Below, in pieces: positions 31,252 through 41,398 of a stretch of DNA of 64,000 nucleotides. Source of the DNA: Enterobacter huaxiensis (GTDB lineage Bacteria > Pseudomonadota > Gammaproteobacteria > Enterobacterales > Enterobacteriaceae); the NCBI RefSeq assembly GCF_003594935.2, contig NZ_CP043342.1:930001-994000 (forward strand), written 5' to 3'. The notes below the pieces were generated by a model that saw nothing but the letters and a program-made list of their open reading frames with translations, had not been told where the DNA came from and searched no databases. Position 1 is the first letter of the stretch, and every line of letters starts with the position of its first letter. Both the position numbers and the translations under genes were made by a program.

Positions 31252-31710
31252 CTGTATCTCCTGGAGGAAGCAAATTGTCAGGCTTTTTAGTCAAATCCGA
31301 TGAAAAAGTGCCTGACGGTAATATGAAATTCGTTCAGTGACGGTTTTTTAATAATTTTCGCCCGTAACTATTGGCGGGCGGAAAGATACATTCTAGTTAT
31401 GAATCCTTCAGTGATCCTGATCCCAAATGCAATAATCCACTCTCTATGTGGGCATGTTTAGACCATTTATCTGTTAAAAAAACATCAAAGAGAATTTACG
31501 GGCGCGAAGGCTATCATTAACGACATGTAGCCTGAAAGGCTGGGCAGTAAGTTAGGAGAGTTACGCTGTAAAGAAATGGGTTTTTAGTATTTTCTCGCAG
31601 GTAATTTAGATTAAGGCTGATAAATTACGGTCTTCAAATCGAAGTAATCGTTTGCGTTGGCGCTACGTTTGTTCAATTTATAAGACAACGCAATGAATGA
31701 GTTCAGTAAT
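31252..31710. other. Long AT-rich intergenic region between sdaC and ppnN
   Basis: No credible gene is visible in these 459 bases. The part near sdaC holds an inverted repeat CGCCCG-N10-CGGGCG (31359-31380) and, further up on the minus strand, a possible -10 TAGAAT. In E. coli sdaCB is controlled by Lrp and CRP, but I could not place a convincing CRP palindrome here. Confidence 0.5.
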
Positions 31711-31744
31711 AAAAAAGCCGGATCGCACGTGATGCGATCCGGCT
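31711..31744 (-). terminator. Terminator after ppnN
   Basis: On the minus strand AGCCGGATCGCA, a five-base loop and TGCGATCCGGCT (31716-31744) form a perfect 12-pair stem followed by TTTTTATTAC. Confidence 0.92.
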
Positions 31745-31765
31745 TGTGCTGGTCATGAAAGAGCG

Positions 31766-33130
31766 TTATTTGATGATTTCGTAGCAAGGAATGTAGGCTG
31801 AGCCCGGCAGCTTCATGCGGTGCTGGGCGACAAAGCCCTGCAGCATGTCATCCATGCGGCGCATCATCTCACTGTCTCCGTGGATCTTATACGGCCCGAA
31901 CTCCTCGATAGCGCGGATCCCCACCTCTTTTACGTTGCCCGCCACGATGCCCGAGAAGGCACGTCGCAGGTCGGCGGCCAGCACTTCCACCGGCTGGTCA
32001 GGGTAGAGTTTCAGGTTGGCCATATTCTCGTGAGAAGGCTCGAACGGCACCTGCAGGTCTGGCGCGATGCGGATTGACCAGTTAAAGCTGTAGGCATCTC
32101 CGGTATCGCGGCGGTTCTCTTTCACCAGCGGCATCGCTTTCTTCATCAGGCGCGCCACTTCCGCAGCGTCGTCAATGATGATGCGATAGTGGCTGCGCGC
32201 GGCTTCGCCCAGGGTATGCACGATAAACTCATCCAGCACGCGGAAGTAGTCTGCGCTCTCTTTCGGACCGGTCAGGATCAGCGGCAGAACCTGATTTTTG
32301 TTGGCCGGGTTCATCAGAATGCCCAGCAGATAAAGCAGTTCTTCCGCCGTGCCTACGCCGCCTGGGAAGATGATGATGCCGTGGGCAATACGGACAAACG
32401 CCTCAAGACGTTTTTCGATATCCGGCATGATTATCAGCTCGTTAACCAGAGGGTTAGGTGGCTCAGCCGCGATGATGGACGGCTCTGTCATCCCGATAAA
32501 ACGCCCTTCTTTATAACGCTGCTGCGCGTGTCCCACGGCGGCGCCTTTCATCGGTGCTTCCATCGCGCCGGGGCCACAGCCGGTACAGATGTTAAGCTCA
32601 CGCAGGCCAAGCTGAGTACCCACGCGGCGGGCATAGAGATATTCGGTTTCGTTAATTGAGTGTCCACCCCAGCAGACGACCATATTTGGTGCTTCGCCAA
32701 CGTGCAGCGCACGGGCGTTACGCAAAATAGAGAAGACCAGGTTGGTGATATGAACCGAGCTTTCCAGGTCAAGATGCTGGAAACGCCCCGCGTTGCTGAT
32801 CTGGCCGTTAACGAACAGGATGTCGCGCAGCACGGCAAACAGGTTGGCCTGCAGCGAGCGAATAATACGCCCGTCGACAAAGGCCTCTTCCGGCGGGTTG
32901 ATGACCTCAAGCTTCACGCCGCGCTCGCGGCGCAGCACGTTGATGTCGAAGCTTTCGAAGCGGGACAGCAGCTCTTTACTGTTGTCGGTGAGGCTTCCGG
33001 AGTTCAGAACGGCAAGTGAACAGTTACGAAACAGTTGATAAAGGTCGCTACTGGCGGTGCGTTTAAGCATGTCCACTTCCAGCTGCGACAACATATCCAT
33101 TGAGCCAAGCGGGCTAATGTGTGTAATCAA
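31766..33130 (-). CDS. ppnN: Nucleotide 5'-monophosphate nucleosidase PpnN
   Basis: Cleaves purine and pyrimidine nucleoside monophosphates to base and ribose 5-phosphate; in E. coli it binds (p)ppGpp, which activates it. The 454-residue protein has an N-terminal helical domain, a LOG-like Rossmann core with [14 protein letters not shown] and [16 protein letters not shown] near 260-275, and a C-terminal extension. The start codon is TTG at 33130, preceded by AAGGAG, and gives [14 protein letters not shown], identical to the E. coli N-terminus as I recall it. RelA, which makes its regulator, is also in this window. Confidence 0.95.
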   Translation of the reverse strand: MITHISPLGSMDMLSQLEVDMLKRTASSDLYQLFRNCSLAVLNSGSLTDNSKELLSRFESFDINVLRRERGVKLEVINPPEEAFVDGRIIRSLQANLFAVLRDILFVNGQISNAGRFQHLDLESSVHITNLVFSILRNARALHVGEAPNMVVCWGGHSINETEYLYARRVGTQLGLRELNICTGCGPGAMEAPMKGAAVGHAQQRYKEGRFIGMTEPSIIAAEPPNPLVNELIIMPDIEKRLEAFVRIAHGIIIFPGGVGTAEELLYLLGILMNPANKNQVLPLILTGPKESADYFRVLDEFIVHTLGEAARSHYRIIIDDAAEVARLMKKAMPLVKENRRDTGDAYSFNWSIRIAPDLQVPFEPSHENMANLKLYPDQPVEVLAADLRRAFSGIVAGNVKEVGIRAIEEFGPYKIHGDSEMMRRMDDMLQGFVAQHRMKLPGSAYIPCYEIIK

Positions 33131-33246
33131 GTGAGCTCCTTACGGGACATTTATCGTCTTTCCCTGTTGATTACAATAGCCCTGGCTTATGACGTTTCAC
33201 AACCTAAAGCGCGGAATAGACTGCGCATATTGTGAAAATATTTATA

Positions 33247-34089
33247 TTACTGCCGGACAAGCCGACCGGTGGCAGGCACAAAATCGGTATTGGTGCGCCA
33301 CGGGTTGATGTCCAGACCGCCGCGGCGGGTGTAGCGCGCATAAACGCTCAGCTTTTCCGGCTGGCAGAAACGCATAACGTCGTTAAAGATGCGCTCCACG
33401 CACTGCTCGTGGAATTCATTGTGATGGCGGAACGACACCAGATAGCGCAGCAGCTTTTCACGGTCGATTTTTGGGCCGCGATACTGGATCTGCACCGAGC
33501 CCCAGTCAGGCTGATGGGTGATCAGGCAGTTAGACTTGAGCAGATGGCTGACCAGCGTCTCTTCAATCACCTTGCCGCACGCTGCGTTTTCGAGGTAGTC
33601 GGTGCTGAATTCATAGCTATCCACCTCGATATCCTGATCGTCGATGCAGGCGCCGTTGAAGTGGGCGACAGGCTGCCCTTCCAGCTCATTCAGACGATAC
33701 AGCGAAACCGCCACGTCGCCCTGCGCGCAGGCGCGTAAATCCCGCTCCAGCGTGCGCTGTACGTCGTCCCAGCTGTCGAATTTGGTCTGGTTAAAGCTGT
33801 TGAGATACAGCTTGAAGCTTTTGGATTCGACGAGGTTAACGCTGGCGTAATCCAGCTCCACGTGGCCGACGGCCACCTGCGGCAGGCCGCGCGCGTTAAG
33901 CCAGGAGAGTTCGTACAGCGTCCAGATATCGCCGCCGACAAACGGCAGCGCGTCGGCGTGCAGGCCCAGCGGATCGCGGTTGAGGCTGCGCGGAACACCC
34001 TGCAACAGGCTTGCATCGTAGGTGTCGCGGTAATCGGTCGATTTACCCAGCGTTAAGCCCGTTAACGCCTGATGATTTTCGTAAGACAT
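33247..34089 (-). CDS. queF: NADPH-dependent 7-cyano-7-deazaguanine reductase QueF
   Basis: Reduces the nitrile of preQ0 to the amine preQ1, the last free-base step of queuosine synthesis. The 280-residue protein is the long, two-domain type. The QueF motif VESKSFK is at 87-93, catalytic Cys188 lies in [16 protein letters not shown] with Asp195 following. It is divergent from syd by 69 bases. Two earlier pathway genes, queD and queE, lie about 20 kb away in this window. Confidence 0.97.
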   Translation of the reverse strand: MSYENHQALTGLTLGKSTDYRDTYDASLLQGVPRSLNRDPLGLHADALPFVGGDIWTLYELSWLNARGLPQVAVGHVELDYASVNLVESKSFKLYLNSFNQTKFDSWDDVQRTLERDLRACAQGDVAVSLYRLNELEGQPVAHFNGACIDDQDIEVDSYEFSTDYLENAACGKVIEETLVSHLLKSNCLITHQPDWGSVQIQYRGPKIDREKLLRYLVSFRHHNEFHEQCVERIFNDVMRFCQPEKLSVYARYTRRGGLDINPWRTNTDFVPATGRLVRQ

Positions 34090-34158
34090 GTTTCATAACC
34101 ACTTTACAGGTACACTTAGGGGCTGAGTTTATCCTGTCTTACAAGAAGAGAGAAATCC

Positions 34159-34704
34159 GTGGATATCGAAACTGCAAATGCCCTTACGAGCTTCACGACC
34201 CGCTACTGCGACGCATGGCATGAGAAGCAGGAAACGTGGCCGCAAAGCGCTGATTTATATGGCGTGCCATCACCGTGCATAATCTCAACTCTTGATGACA
34301 GCGTGCTCTGGCAGCCTAAAGCCTTTACGGGCGAGGCTAATGTAAATGGAGTTGAACGGGCAATGGGCCTTGTGGTACAACCACCGGTTCACGCGTTTTA
34401 CACCACGCAGTTTGCGGGGGATATGGCCGCGCGCTTTGCCGACATATCGCTAACATTGCTGCAAACCTGGAGCGAAGACGATCTCCAGCGCGTTCAGGAA
34501 AACCTGATTGGCCATCTGGTCACGCAAAAACGCCTTAAGCTTTCACCGACTCTCTTTATTGCCACGCTCGACAGTGAACTGGACGTTATTTCCGTCTGTA
34601 ACCTTTCCGGCGAAGTGATTAAAGAGACCATCGGCACCCGCAATCGCGACGTTCTCGCCCCCTCACTTGCGGATTTCCTCACCCGACTTGAGCCGCTTCT
34701 GTAA
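34159..34704 (+). CDS. syd: SecY-interacting protein Syd
   Basis: Peripheral membrane protein that binds the cytosolic side of SecY and can disturb defective SecYEG complexes. The 181-residue product starts at GTG 34159 ([16 protein letters not shown]), with AGAGAGAAA upstream as a weak ribosome binding site. [15 protein letters not shown] and the acidic C-terminal half resemble the family; the concave electronegative surface cannot be seen from sequence. It is the length of E. coli Syd. The upstream regulatory sites of csrB begin directly after its stop. Confidence 0.96.
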   Translation: MDIETANALTSFTTRYCDAWHEKQETWPQSADLYGVPSPCIISTLDDSVLWQPKAFTGEANVNGVERAMGLVVQPPVHAFYTTQFAGDMAARFADISLTLLQTWSEDDLQRVQENLIGHLVTQKRLKLSPTLFIATLDSELDVISVCNLSGEVIKETIGTRNRDVLAPSLADFLTRLEPLL

Positions 34705-34723
34705 TCCATCATGCTATAGCGCG

Positions 34724-34741
34724 TGTGAGAGATCTCTTACA
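34724..34741. promoter_or_regulatory. UvrY binding palindrome upstream of csrB
   Basis: TGTGAGAGATCTCTTACA is a near-perfect 18-bp palindrome about 180 bases before the csrB 5' end, the position of the UvrY site in E. coli. A degenerate second copy starts at 34747 (TGTGAGAGATCGCT), and more TGTGAG/CTTACA half-sites occur at 34838-34863 and 34868-34886. Confidence 0.8.
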
Positions 34742-34914
34742 AGGTTTGTGAGAGATCGCTGAGTCATTCAGTAATATCTTAACGGTGTAAAATAAACAAA
34801 TTCATATTTTTCAAATTGTTAATTGGGTATTGTGCCGTGTGAGAAGGGTACGTGTTGCTTACACTGCTGTGAGAGTGGGTTGTAAGACGAAGCGGAATAG
34901 CGGATTCTATCTCC

Positions 34915-35277
34915 GTCGACAGGAAGCCGACACGAGAGATGAACATCAGGATGATGGCATTTCTCACGAAGGACCCGCCAGGATGGCGTTGCAGGAAGGC
35001 TTCTGGATGAAGCGAAGCGGATCGCGCAGGATGCGTAAGGGACACCTCCAGGAAGGAGAATGTGAGCCGGTCAGGATGGTCGGTGGGTCAGGAAGGCCAG
35101 GATGTTTCAGGATGAAACAAACACGTCAGGACGATGTGAGCAGGATGCAGCGGTAGACGGATGACTAGGCCTTCGGGCATCAGGAAAAGTTGTCACGGAT
35201 GAGCAGGGAGCACAAATTGTAGCTGGAATGCTGCGAAACGAACCGGGAGCACTGTTTTTACAGTGCTCCCTTTTTTT
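34915..35277 (+). ncRNA. csrB: Regulatory RNA CsrB
   Basis: RNA antagonist of the translational regulator CsrA: it carries many GGA motifs, mostly in hairpin loops, that titrate CsrA dimers. It starts at GTCGACAGGAAG and ends in the terminator GGGAGCACTG-TTTTT-CAGTGCTCCC plus seven T, 363 bases. I count 23 GGA trinucleotides, most as CAGGA(T/A). Conserved tail blocks GAAAAGTTGTCA and TAGCTGGAATGCTGCGAAAC match E. coli CsrB. A possible promoter is TTGTAA (34880-34885), 17 bases, GATTCT (34903-34908). It lies between syd and yqcC as in E. coli. Confidence 0.95.
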
Positions 35278-35336
35278 ATTTATGCCTTCTGCAATGCTAT
35301 GCTGCGCGCCGATCATTTTTTCAGTTGAGGTTTTTC

Positions 35337-35666
35337 ATGACGCAACACGATAGCGTTCGTGCTCAGTTGCACGCCATCGAAGCACTCTTGCGCCAACATC
35401 AGCTGTGGCAGGAGACTGCGCCGCAGCCTGAAGCGTTCGCAAGCACCCAGCCTTTCTGCCTGGATACCCTTGAGCCGTTCGAGTGGCTGCAGTGGGTGTT
35501 GATCCCCCGCATGCACGCTCTGCTGGATGGGCGTCATCCGCTTCCGCAGAATTTTGCGGTTGCGCCCTATTATGAAATGGCGCTGGATGCGACGCACCCG
35601 GCGCGCGTTGTCGCGCTGGTTGAGTTAGAGCGCCTGGATGCGCTGTTTGCCGGTAACGATGCATGA
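35337..35666 (+). CDS. yqcC: YqcC family protein (DUF446)
   Basis: A 109-residue protein of unknown function. STQPFCLDTLEPFEWLQWVLIPRM and AVAPYYEMAL are the conserved family blocks. The ATG at 35337 follows TTGAGG; an in-frame TTG at 35325 would add four residues. It overlaps truC by four bases (ATGA), so it is probably co-translated with the pseudouridine synthase. Confidence 0.94.
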   Translation: MTQHDSVRAQLHAIEALLRQHQLWQETAPQPEAFASTQPFCLDTLEPFEWLQWVLIPRMHALLDGRHPLPQNFAVAPYYEMALDATHPARVVALVELERLDALFAGNDA

Positions 35667-36448
35667 CGATTGAGATCCTCTATCAGGACGAGTGGCTGGT
35701 GGCGGTGAATAAACCGTCGGGCTGGCTGGTACACCGCAGCTGGCTGGATCGCGACGAGAAAGTCGTGGTCATGCAGACCGTACGCGATCAGATTGGCCAG
35801 CATGTGTATACCGTCCACCGTCTGGACCGCCCGACCTCCGGCGTGCTGCTGATGGGGCTGTCCAGCGAAGCGGGGCGGCTGCTGTCGCAGCAGTTTGAAC
35901 AGCACCAGATGCAAAAGCGCTACCATGCCATTGTGCGCGGCTGGCTGACGGATGCCGCAACGCTGGATTATCCGCTGGTGGAGGAGCTGGACAAAATTGC
36001 CGATAAATTTGCGCGGGCTGATAAAGAGCCTCAGCCTGCGGTGACCGATTATCGCGGCATGGCGACAACCGAAATGCCGGTGGCCACCGGTAAATTTTCT
36101 ACCACGCGCTACAGCCTGGTTGAGCTTTTGCCTAAAACTGGACGTAAACACCAGCTTCGCCGCCATCTGTCACACCTGCGTCACCCGATCATTGGCGACA
36201 GCAAACACGGCGACCTGCGTCAGAACCGCAGTGCGGCCGAGCACTTTGGCTGCGGCCGTCTGATGCTGCACGCAAGCGAGCTTAGCCTGACGCACCCGTT
36301 CACTGGCGAACCGCTGACTATCCGCGCGGGGCTGGACTACGTCTGGATGCAGGCGCTGTCACAGTTTGGCTGGCTGGGACAACTCCCCGAAAATGAAAGG
36401 GTTGAGTTTGCACCGGGCAACGTTCAGGATGAACAACACGCGCATTAA
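35663..36448 (+). CDS. truC: tRNA pseudouridine(65) synthase TruC
   Basis: RluA-family synthase that makes pseudouridine 65 in tRNA-Ile1 and tRNA-Asp. The 261-residue protein has the catalytic Asp55 in VHRLDRPTSGVLLMGLS and the later HQLRRHLSHLRHPIIGDSKHG block. Its ATG overlaps the yqcC stop, and yqcA follows by 15 bases, giving a yqcC-truC-yqcA operon as in E. coli. Confidence 0.97.
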   Translation: MTIEILYQDEWLVAVNKPSGWLVHRSWLDRDEKVVVMQTVRDQIGQHVYTVHRLDRPTSGVLLMGLSSEAGRLLSQQFEQHQMQKRYHAIVRGWLTDAATLDYPLVEELDKIADKFARADKEPQPAVTDYRGMATTEMPVATGKFSTTRYSLVELLPKTGRKHQLRRHLSHLRHPIIGDSKHGDLRQNRSAAEHFGCGRLMLHASELSLTHPFTGEPLTIRAGLDYVWMQALSQFGWLGQLPENERVEFAPGNVQDEQHAH

Positions 36449-36463
36449 GTAAGGGAGTAAAGC

Positions 36464-36913
36464 ATGGCTGAAGTAGGCATTTTTGTCGGCACGATGTACG
36501 GCAATTCGTTGCTGGTAGCGGAAGAAGCCGAAGCGATCCTCGCCAACCAGGGCCACAAAGCCACGGTTTATGAAGATCCGGAGCTGGCAGACTGGGAAAA
36601 GTATAAAGACAAATACGCTCTCGTCGTCACGTCTACGACCGGGCAGGGCGATCTGCCGGACAGCATCGTGCCGCTGTTTCAGGGTATCAAAGACCAGCTT
36701 GGCTATCAGCCTGACGTTCACTACGGCATCATTGCCCTGGGCGACAGCTCCTACGCCAACTTCTGCGGCGGCGGCAAGCAGTTCGACGCGCTCCTTCAGG
36801 AGCAAAGTGCCCAGCGCGTCGGCGAGATGCTGCTGATTGATGCGGGCGAACACCCGGAGCCCGAAAGCGTATCGAACCCGTGGGTTGAGCACTGGGCCAC
36901 GCTTCTCAAATAA
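36464..36913 (+). CDS. yqcA: Flavodoxin YqcA
   Basis: A 149-residue flavodoxin-like FMN protein. The phosphate-binding loop is [13 protein letters not shown] near 9-21, and the second loop reads [13 protein letters not shown] near 56-68. It is of the short MioC-like type. Its redox partner is unknown. ATG follows AAGGGAG. Downstream is a BIME with two inverted REP units. Confidence 0.95.
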   Translation: MAEVGIFVGTMYGNSLLVAEEAEAILANQGHKATVYEDPELADWEKYKDKYALVVTSTTGQGDLPDSIVPLFQGIKDQLGYQPDVHYGIIALGDSSYANFCGGGKQFDALLQEQSAQRVGEMLLIDAGEHPEPESVSNPWVEHWATLLK

Positions 36914-36918
36914 CACTC

Positions 36919-36989
36919 TGCCCGGCGGCGCTTCGCTTGCGCGGGCGTATGGGTTTGTAGGCCGGGTCAGGCGAAGCCGCCACCCGGCA
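36919..36989. repeat. BIME: two inverted REP units after yqcA
   Basis: TGCCCGGCGGCGCTTCGCTT...GCGGGC at 36919-36947 faces TAGGCCGGGTCAGGCGAAGC...CCCGGCA at 36958-36989. Each can fold on itself. Such elements can protect 3' ends and bind gyrase in E. coli. Confidence 0.85.
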
Positions 36990-37272
36990 ACGAAACCGCA
37001 CGAAAACCTCAATTCCGTGAACCATCTTCCACTGCTTTGGGCTTATGCCCCAAACCACGTCTCACGCCTCCTTCAATGTTGTGTCGATGCACGGTGAGGC
37101 AGAGCGCCACTCCTTCATATACTTTCCCCGTCAGTTACAAAAAAAGGCAGTGCTTCCCTATAAAACGGCATTAAGCCGTACCAAAACTGCCCAATACTAA
37201 CCTCTCATTCTGATTACCCTACAGGTGCTGTACAGAATGAACCGGCGAAAGCCAGGATTCAGGAGTGCAACT
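36990..37272. other. Upstream region of gudP
   Basis: No gene seen. It must hold the gud promoter; in E. coli this cluster is activated by CdaR, whose site I could not identify. CATTCTG (37206-37212) and CAGAATG (37233-37239) could form a leader hairpin 34 bases before the gudP start. Confidence 0.45.
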
Positions 37273-38628
37273 ATGAGTACATTAAGCCAGGCTGCGAGCA
37301 GCGCGGAAAAGCGCACTAACGCACGCTACTGGATAGTGGTGATGCTGTTTATCGTCACGTCCTTCAACTATGGTGACCGCGCCACGCTGTCGATTGCCGG
37401 TTCAGAAATGGCAAAAGATATCGGGCTTGATCCGGTTGGCATGGGTTACGTTTTCTCTGCGTTTTCATGGGCCTATGTTATCGGCCAAATCCCCGGCGGC
37501 TGGCTGCTCGACCGATTCGGCTCGAAGCGCGTCTATTTCTGGTCCATCTTTATCTGGTCGATGTTCACCCTGCTGCAGGGCTTCGTCGATATCTTCAGCG
37601 GCTTCGGCATTATCATTGCGCTCTTCACCCTGCGTTTCCTGGTGGGCCTGGCGGAAGCGCCGTCCTTCCCCGGCAACAGCCGCATCGTCGCGGCCTGGTT
37701 CCCGGCGCAGGAGAGAGGAACGGCGGTAGCCATTTTTAACTCCGCACAGTACTTCGCGACGGTTATCTTCGCACCGATCATGGGCTGGCTGACGCAAGAG
37801 GTGGGCTGGTCACACGTCTTCTTCTTCATGGGCGGACTTGGGATCGTCATTAGCTTCGTGTGGCTGAAAGTGATCCACGAGCCAAACCAACACCCTGGCG
37901 TGAACAAGAAAGAGCTGGAGTACATTGCGGAAGGCGGGGCGCTGATCAATATGGATCAGAAGAGCGCCAAAGCGAAAGTGCCGTTCAGCCATAAATGGGC
38001 GCAGATCAAACAGCTCGTCGGCTCGCGCATGATGATCGGCATCTATCTGGGCCAGTACTGCATCAACGCCCTGACCTACTTCTTTATCACCTGGTTCCCG
38101 GTTTACCTGGTGCAGGCGCGGGGCATGACGATCCTCAAAGCGGGCTTCGTTGCCTCTGTTCCGGCGGTCTGCGGCTTCGTGGGCGGGGTGCTCGGGGGCG
38201 TGATTTCCGACTGGCTGATGCGCCGTACCGGTTCACTGAATATCGCGCGCAAAACGCCTATCGTGCTCGGCATGCTGCTCTCGATGACCATGGTGTTCTG
38301 CAACTACGTCAACGCGGAGTGGATGATTATCGGCTTTATGGCCATGGCATTCTTCGGTAAAGGCATCGGTGCGCTGGGCTGGGCGGTGATGGCGGATACC
38401 GCGCCAAAAGAGATCAGCGGCCTGAGCGGCGGCTTGTTCAACATGTTCGGTAACATTTCCGGGATTATCACCCCAATTGCTATCGGCTACATCGTCGGGA
38501 CGACCGGTTCCTTCAACGGCGCGCTGATCTACGTAGGGGTTCATGCTCTGGTGGCGGTACTGAGTTATCTGGTGCTGGTGGGCGATATCAAACGTGTAGA
38601 ACTTAAACCTGTTGGGGAGCGCGGATGA
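37273..38628 (+). CDS. gudP: D-glucarate/galactarate transporter GudP
   Basis: Inner-membrane major facilitator of the anion:cation symporter family that imports D-glucarate. The 451-residue protein has 12 hydrophobic helices; [15 protein letters not shown] in helix 1 and [16 protein letters not shown] between helices 2 and 3 are family signatures. ATG 37273 follows AGGAG; a frame from 37225 would add 16 residues before the normal [14 protein letters not shown] start. The stop overlaps gudX. Confidence 0.96.
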   Translation: MSTLSQAASSAEKRTNARYWIVVMLFIVTSFNYGDRATLSIAGSEMAKDIGLDPVGMGYVFSAFSWAYVIGQIPGGWLLDRFGSKRVYFWSIFIWSMFTLLQGFVDIFSGFGIIIALFTLRFLVGLAEAPSFPGNSRIVAAWFPAQERGTAVAIFNSAQYFATVIFAPIMGWLTQEVGWSHVFFFMGGLGIVISFVWLKVIHEPNQHPGVNKKELEYIAEGGALINMDQKSAKAKVPFSHKWAQIKQLVGSRMMIGIYLGQYCINALTYFFITWFPVYLVQARGMTILKAGFVASVPAVCGFVGGVLGGVISDWLMRRTGSLNIARKTPIVLGMLLSMTMVFCNYVNAEWMIIGFMAMAFFGKGIGALGWAVMADTAPKEISGLSGGLFNMFGNISGIITPIAIGYIVGTTGSFNGALIYVGVHALVAVLSYLVLVGDIKRVELKPVGERG

Positions 38629-39968
38629 TGACAACGCAATCAAGCCCGGTCGTGACGGAAATGAAGGTCATTCCGGTGGCGGGGCAGGACAGTATGCTGC
38701 TCAACATCGGCGGCGCGCATAGCGCCTGGTTTACCCGCAACATCGTGGTGCTGACCGACAGCGCGGGCAATACCGGCGTGGGCGAAGCGCCGGGTGGAGA
38801 GGTGATTTACCAGACGCTGGTAGACGCAATACCGCAGGTTGTCGGGCAGGAAGTCGCGCGTCTGAACAAGGTGGTTCAGCACGTCCATAAGGGCAACCAG
38901 TCGGCAGATTTTGACACCTTTGGCAAAGGCGCGTGGACGTTTGAACTGCGCGTGAACGCGGTTGCCGCGCTGGAAGCGGCCCTGCTGGATTTACTCGGTA
39001 AGACACTGAATGTTCCGGTCTGTGAACTGCTCGGGCCGGGTAAGCAGCGTGATGCAGTTACGGTGCTGGGCTATCTGTTCTACGTTGGCGATCGCACCAA
39101 AACCGATCTTCCTTATCTGGAACGTTCTCCTGGCAGCCACGAATGGTATCGGCTGCGCCATCAGGAGGCGCTCTCCAGCGAGGCGGTCGTGCGCCTGGCG
39201 GAAGCCGCGCAGGATCGCTACGGCTTTAAAGATTTCAAGCTGAAAGGCGGCGTGCTGCCGGGCGAGCAGGAAATTGAGAGTGCCCGCGCGCTGAAAAAGC
39301 GCTTCCCGGACGCGCGGATCACCGTCGATCCGAACGGCGCATGGCTGCTGGATGAGGCCATCACGCTCTGCAAAGGCCTGGGCGATGTACTGACCTATGC
39401 AGAAGACCCGTGCGGCGCCGAGCAGGGCTTTTCCGGTCGCGAGGTAATGGCGGAGTTCCGCCGCGCAACCGGCCTGCCGGTAGCGACCAATATGATTGCC
39501 ACCAACTGGCGCGAAATGGGCCACGCGGTGATGCTGAACGCGGTGGACATTCCGCTGGCGGACCCGCACTTCTGGACGCTCTCTGGCGCCGTGCGCGTGG
39601 CGCAACTCTGCGACGACTGGGGTCTGACCTGGGGCTGCCATTCCAACAACCATTTCGACATTTCGCTGGCGATGTTTACCCACGTCGGTGCGGCAGCGCC
39701 GGGTAATCCAACCGCCATCGATACCCACTGGATTTGGCAGGAGGGAGAAACCCGTCTGACCAAAAATCCGCTCGAGATCAAAAATGGCAAAATTGCCGTG
39801 CCGGATGCGCCGGGGCTGGGCGTGGAGATTGACTGGGATCAGATCCACAAAGCCCACGAGGCGTATAAAAAGCTGCCGGGCGGCGCGCGTAACGACGCGG
39901 GCCCGATGCAGTACCTTATTCCCGGCTGGACATTTGACCGTAAGCGCCCTGTTTTTGGACGTCACTGA
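38628..39968 (+). CDS. gudX: Glucarate dehydratase-related protein GudX
   Basis: Enolase-superfamily paralogue of GudD, 446 residues. [15 protein letters not shown] (Lys206), VDPNGAW and [10 protein letters not shown] show that the metal and acid-base residues of glucarate dehydratase are retained. In E. coli GudX has low activity and its role is uncertain. I chose ATG 38628 (MTTQSSPVV) over ATG 38625, as in E. coli. The two differ by one residue. It overlaps gudP and precedes gudD by 15 bases. Confidence 0.95.
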   Translation: MTTQSSPVVTEMKVIPVAGQDSMLLNIGGAHSAWFTRNIVVLTDSAGNTGVGEAPGGEVIYQTLVDAIPQVVGQEVARLNKVVQHVHKGNQSADFDTFGKGAWTFELRVNAVAALEAALLDLLGKTLNVPVCELLGPGKQRDAVTVLGYLFYVGDRTKTDLPYLERSPGSHEWYRLRHQEALSSEAVVRLAEAAQDRYGFKDFKLKGGVLPGEQEIESARALKKRFPDARITVDPNGAWLLDEAITLCKGLGDVLTYAEDPCGAEQGFSGREVMAEFRRATGLPVATNMIATNWREMGHAVMLNAVDIPLADPHFWTLSGAVRVAQLCDDWGLTWGCHSNNHFDISLAMFTHVGAAAPGNPTAIDTHWIWQEGETRLTKNPLEIKNGKIAVPDAPGLGVEIDWDQIHKAHEAYKKLPGGARNDAGPMQYLIPGWTFDRKRPVFGRH

Positions 39969-39983
39969 TAAAAGGATTGCACG

Positions 39984-41321
39984 ATGAGCACATTTTCTAC
40001 CCCTGTAGTCACTTCCATGCAGATCGTTCCGGTTGCGGGCCATGACAGCATGCTGATGAACCTGAGCGGTGCGCACGCGCCGTTCTTTACCCGCAATATT
40101 GTGATAATCAAGGATAACTCCGGCCATACGGGCGTAGGGGAAATACCGGGCGGCGAGAAGATCCGCAAAACGCTGGAAGACGCGATTCCGCTGGTCGTAG
40201 GCAAAACGCTGGGTGAATACAAAAACGTTCTGAACGGCGTGCGTAATACCTTTGCCGACCGCGATGCGGGCGGCCGCGGTCTGCAAACGTTTGACCTGCG
40301 CACGACTATCCATGTGGTCACCGGCATCGAAGCCGCCATGCTGGATCTGCTAGGCCAGCACCTGGGGGTAAACGTTGCCTCTCTGCTGGGCGACGGCCAG
40401 CAGCGCAGCGAAGTGGAAATGCTCGGCTATCTGTTCTTTGTCGGCAACCGCAAACTGACGCCGCTGCCGTACCAGAGCCAGCCGGACGAGAAATGCGACT
40501 GGTATCGCGTTCGCCACGATGAAGCTATGACCCCGGATGCGGTGGTGCGTCTTGCCGAAGCCGCTTACGAAAAATATGGCTTCAATGATTTCAAACTGAA
40601 AGGCGGCGTGCTGGCCGGTGAGGAAGAGGCACAAGCTATCACCGCGCTGGCTAAACGCTTCCCGCAGGCGCGCGTCACGCTGGATCCGAACGGCGCCTGG
40701 TCGCTCAATGAAGCGATCGCCATCGGCAAGCAGCTGAAAGGCGTGCTGGCCTACGCAGAAGATCCGTGCGGTGCCGAGCAGGGGTTCTCCGGTCGTGAAG
40801 TGATGGCGGAATTCCGTCGTGCCACCGGTCTGCCAACCGCGACCAATATGATAGCTACCGACTGGCGTCAAATGGGCCACACGCTCTCCCTGCAGTCTGT
40901 CGATATTCCGCTGGCGGACCCGCACTTCTGGACGATGCAAGGCTCGGTTCGCGTGGCGCAGATGTGCCATGAGTTCGGCCTGACCTGGGGCTCGCACTCG
41001 AATAACCATTTCGATATCTCGCTGGCGATGTTTACCCACGTGGCGGCAGCTGCGCCGGGCAAAATCACCGCTATCGACACCCACTGGATCTGGCAGGAAG
41101 GTAACCAGCGCCTGACCAGGACACCGTTCGAGATCAAAGGCGGTATGGTGCAGGTGCCTGCTACGCCGGGGCTGGGCGTTGAGCTGGATATGGACCAGGT
41201 GATGAAAGCGCATGAGCTCTATCAGAAACACGGGCTGGGCGCGCGTGACGATGCGCTGGCGATGCAGTATCTGATCCCTGACTGGACATTCGACAACAAG
41301 CGTCCATGCATGGTACGATAA
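39984..41321 (+). CDS. gudD: D-glucarate dehydratase GudD
   Basis: Dehydrates D-glucarate, and L-idarate, to 5-keto-4-deoxyglucarate. The 445-residue enolase-superfamily enzyme has the KxK base at Lys204/Lys206 (FKLKGG), metal ligands Asp234, Glu265 and Asn288 (numbering one below E. coli), and the general base His338 in [10 protein letters not shown]. Aldol cleavage of its product and tartronate semialdehyde reduction need GarL and GarR, which are not in this window. The next gene encodes the glycerate kinase that completes the route. Confidence 0.97.
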   Translation: MSTFSTPVVTSMQIVPVAGHDSMLMNLSGAHAPFFTRNIVIIKDNSGHTGVGEIPGGEKIRKTLEDAIPLVVGKTLGEYKNVLNGVRNTFADRDAGGRGLQTFDLRTTIHVVTGIEAAMLDLLGQHLGVNVASLLGDGQQRSEVEMLGYLFFVGNRKLTPLPYQSQPDEKCDWYRVRHDEAMTPDAVVRLAEAAYEKYGFNDFKLKGGVLAGEEEAQAITALAKRFPQARVTLDPNGAWSLNEAIAIGKQLKGVLAYAEDPCGAEQGFSGREVMAEFRRATGLPTATNMIATDWRQMGHTLSLQSVDIPLADPHFWTMQGSVRVAQMCHEFGLTWGSHSNNHFDISLAMFTHVAAAAPGKITAIDTHWIWQEGNQRLTRTPFEIKGGMVQVPATPGLGVELDMDQVMKAHELYQKHGLGARDDALAMQYLIPDWTFDNKRPCMVR

Positions 41322-41398
41322 ACGCACTGGGACCGCTCCCATGGGCGGTCATTTACGTGGTGTATGCTTAACGTAATCAACATGCGTAAGGATGGCTT

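Noticed and set aside
34705..35336. Protein-coding gene between syd and yqcC
   Set aside because: The 108-codon frame here overlaps csrB; its GGA repeats and terminator identify an RNA gene.
38991..41342. Long minus-strand frames opposite gudX and gudD
   Set aside because: The two frames resemble each other only because gudX and gudD are paralogues; they are shadows.
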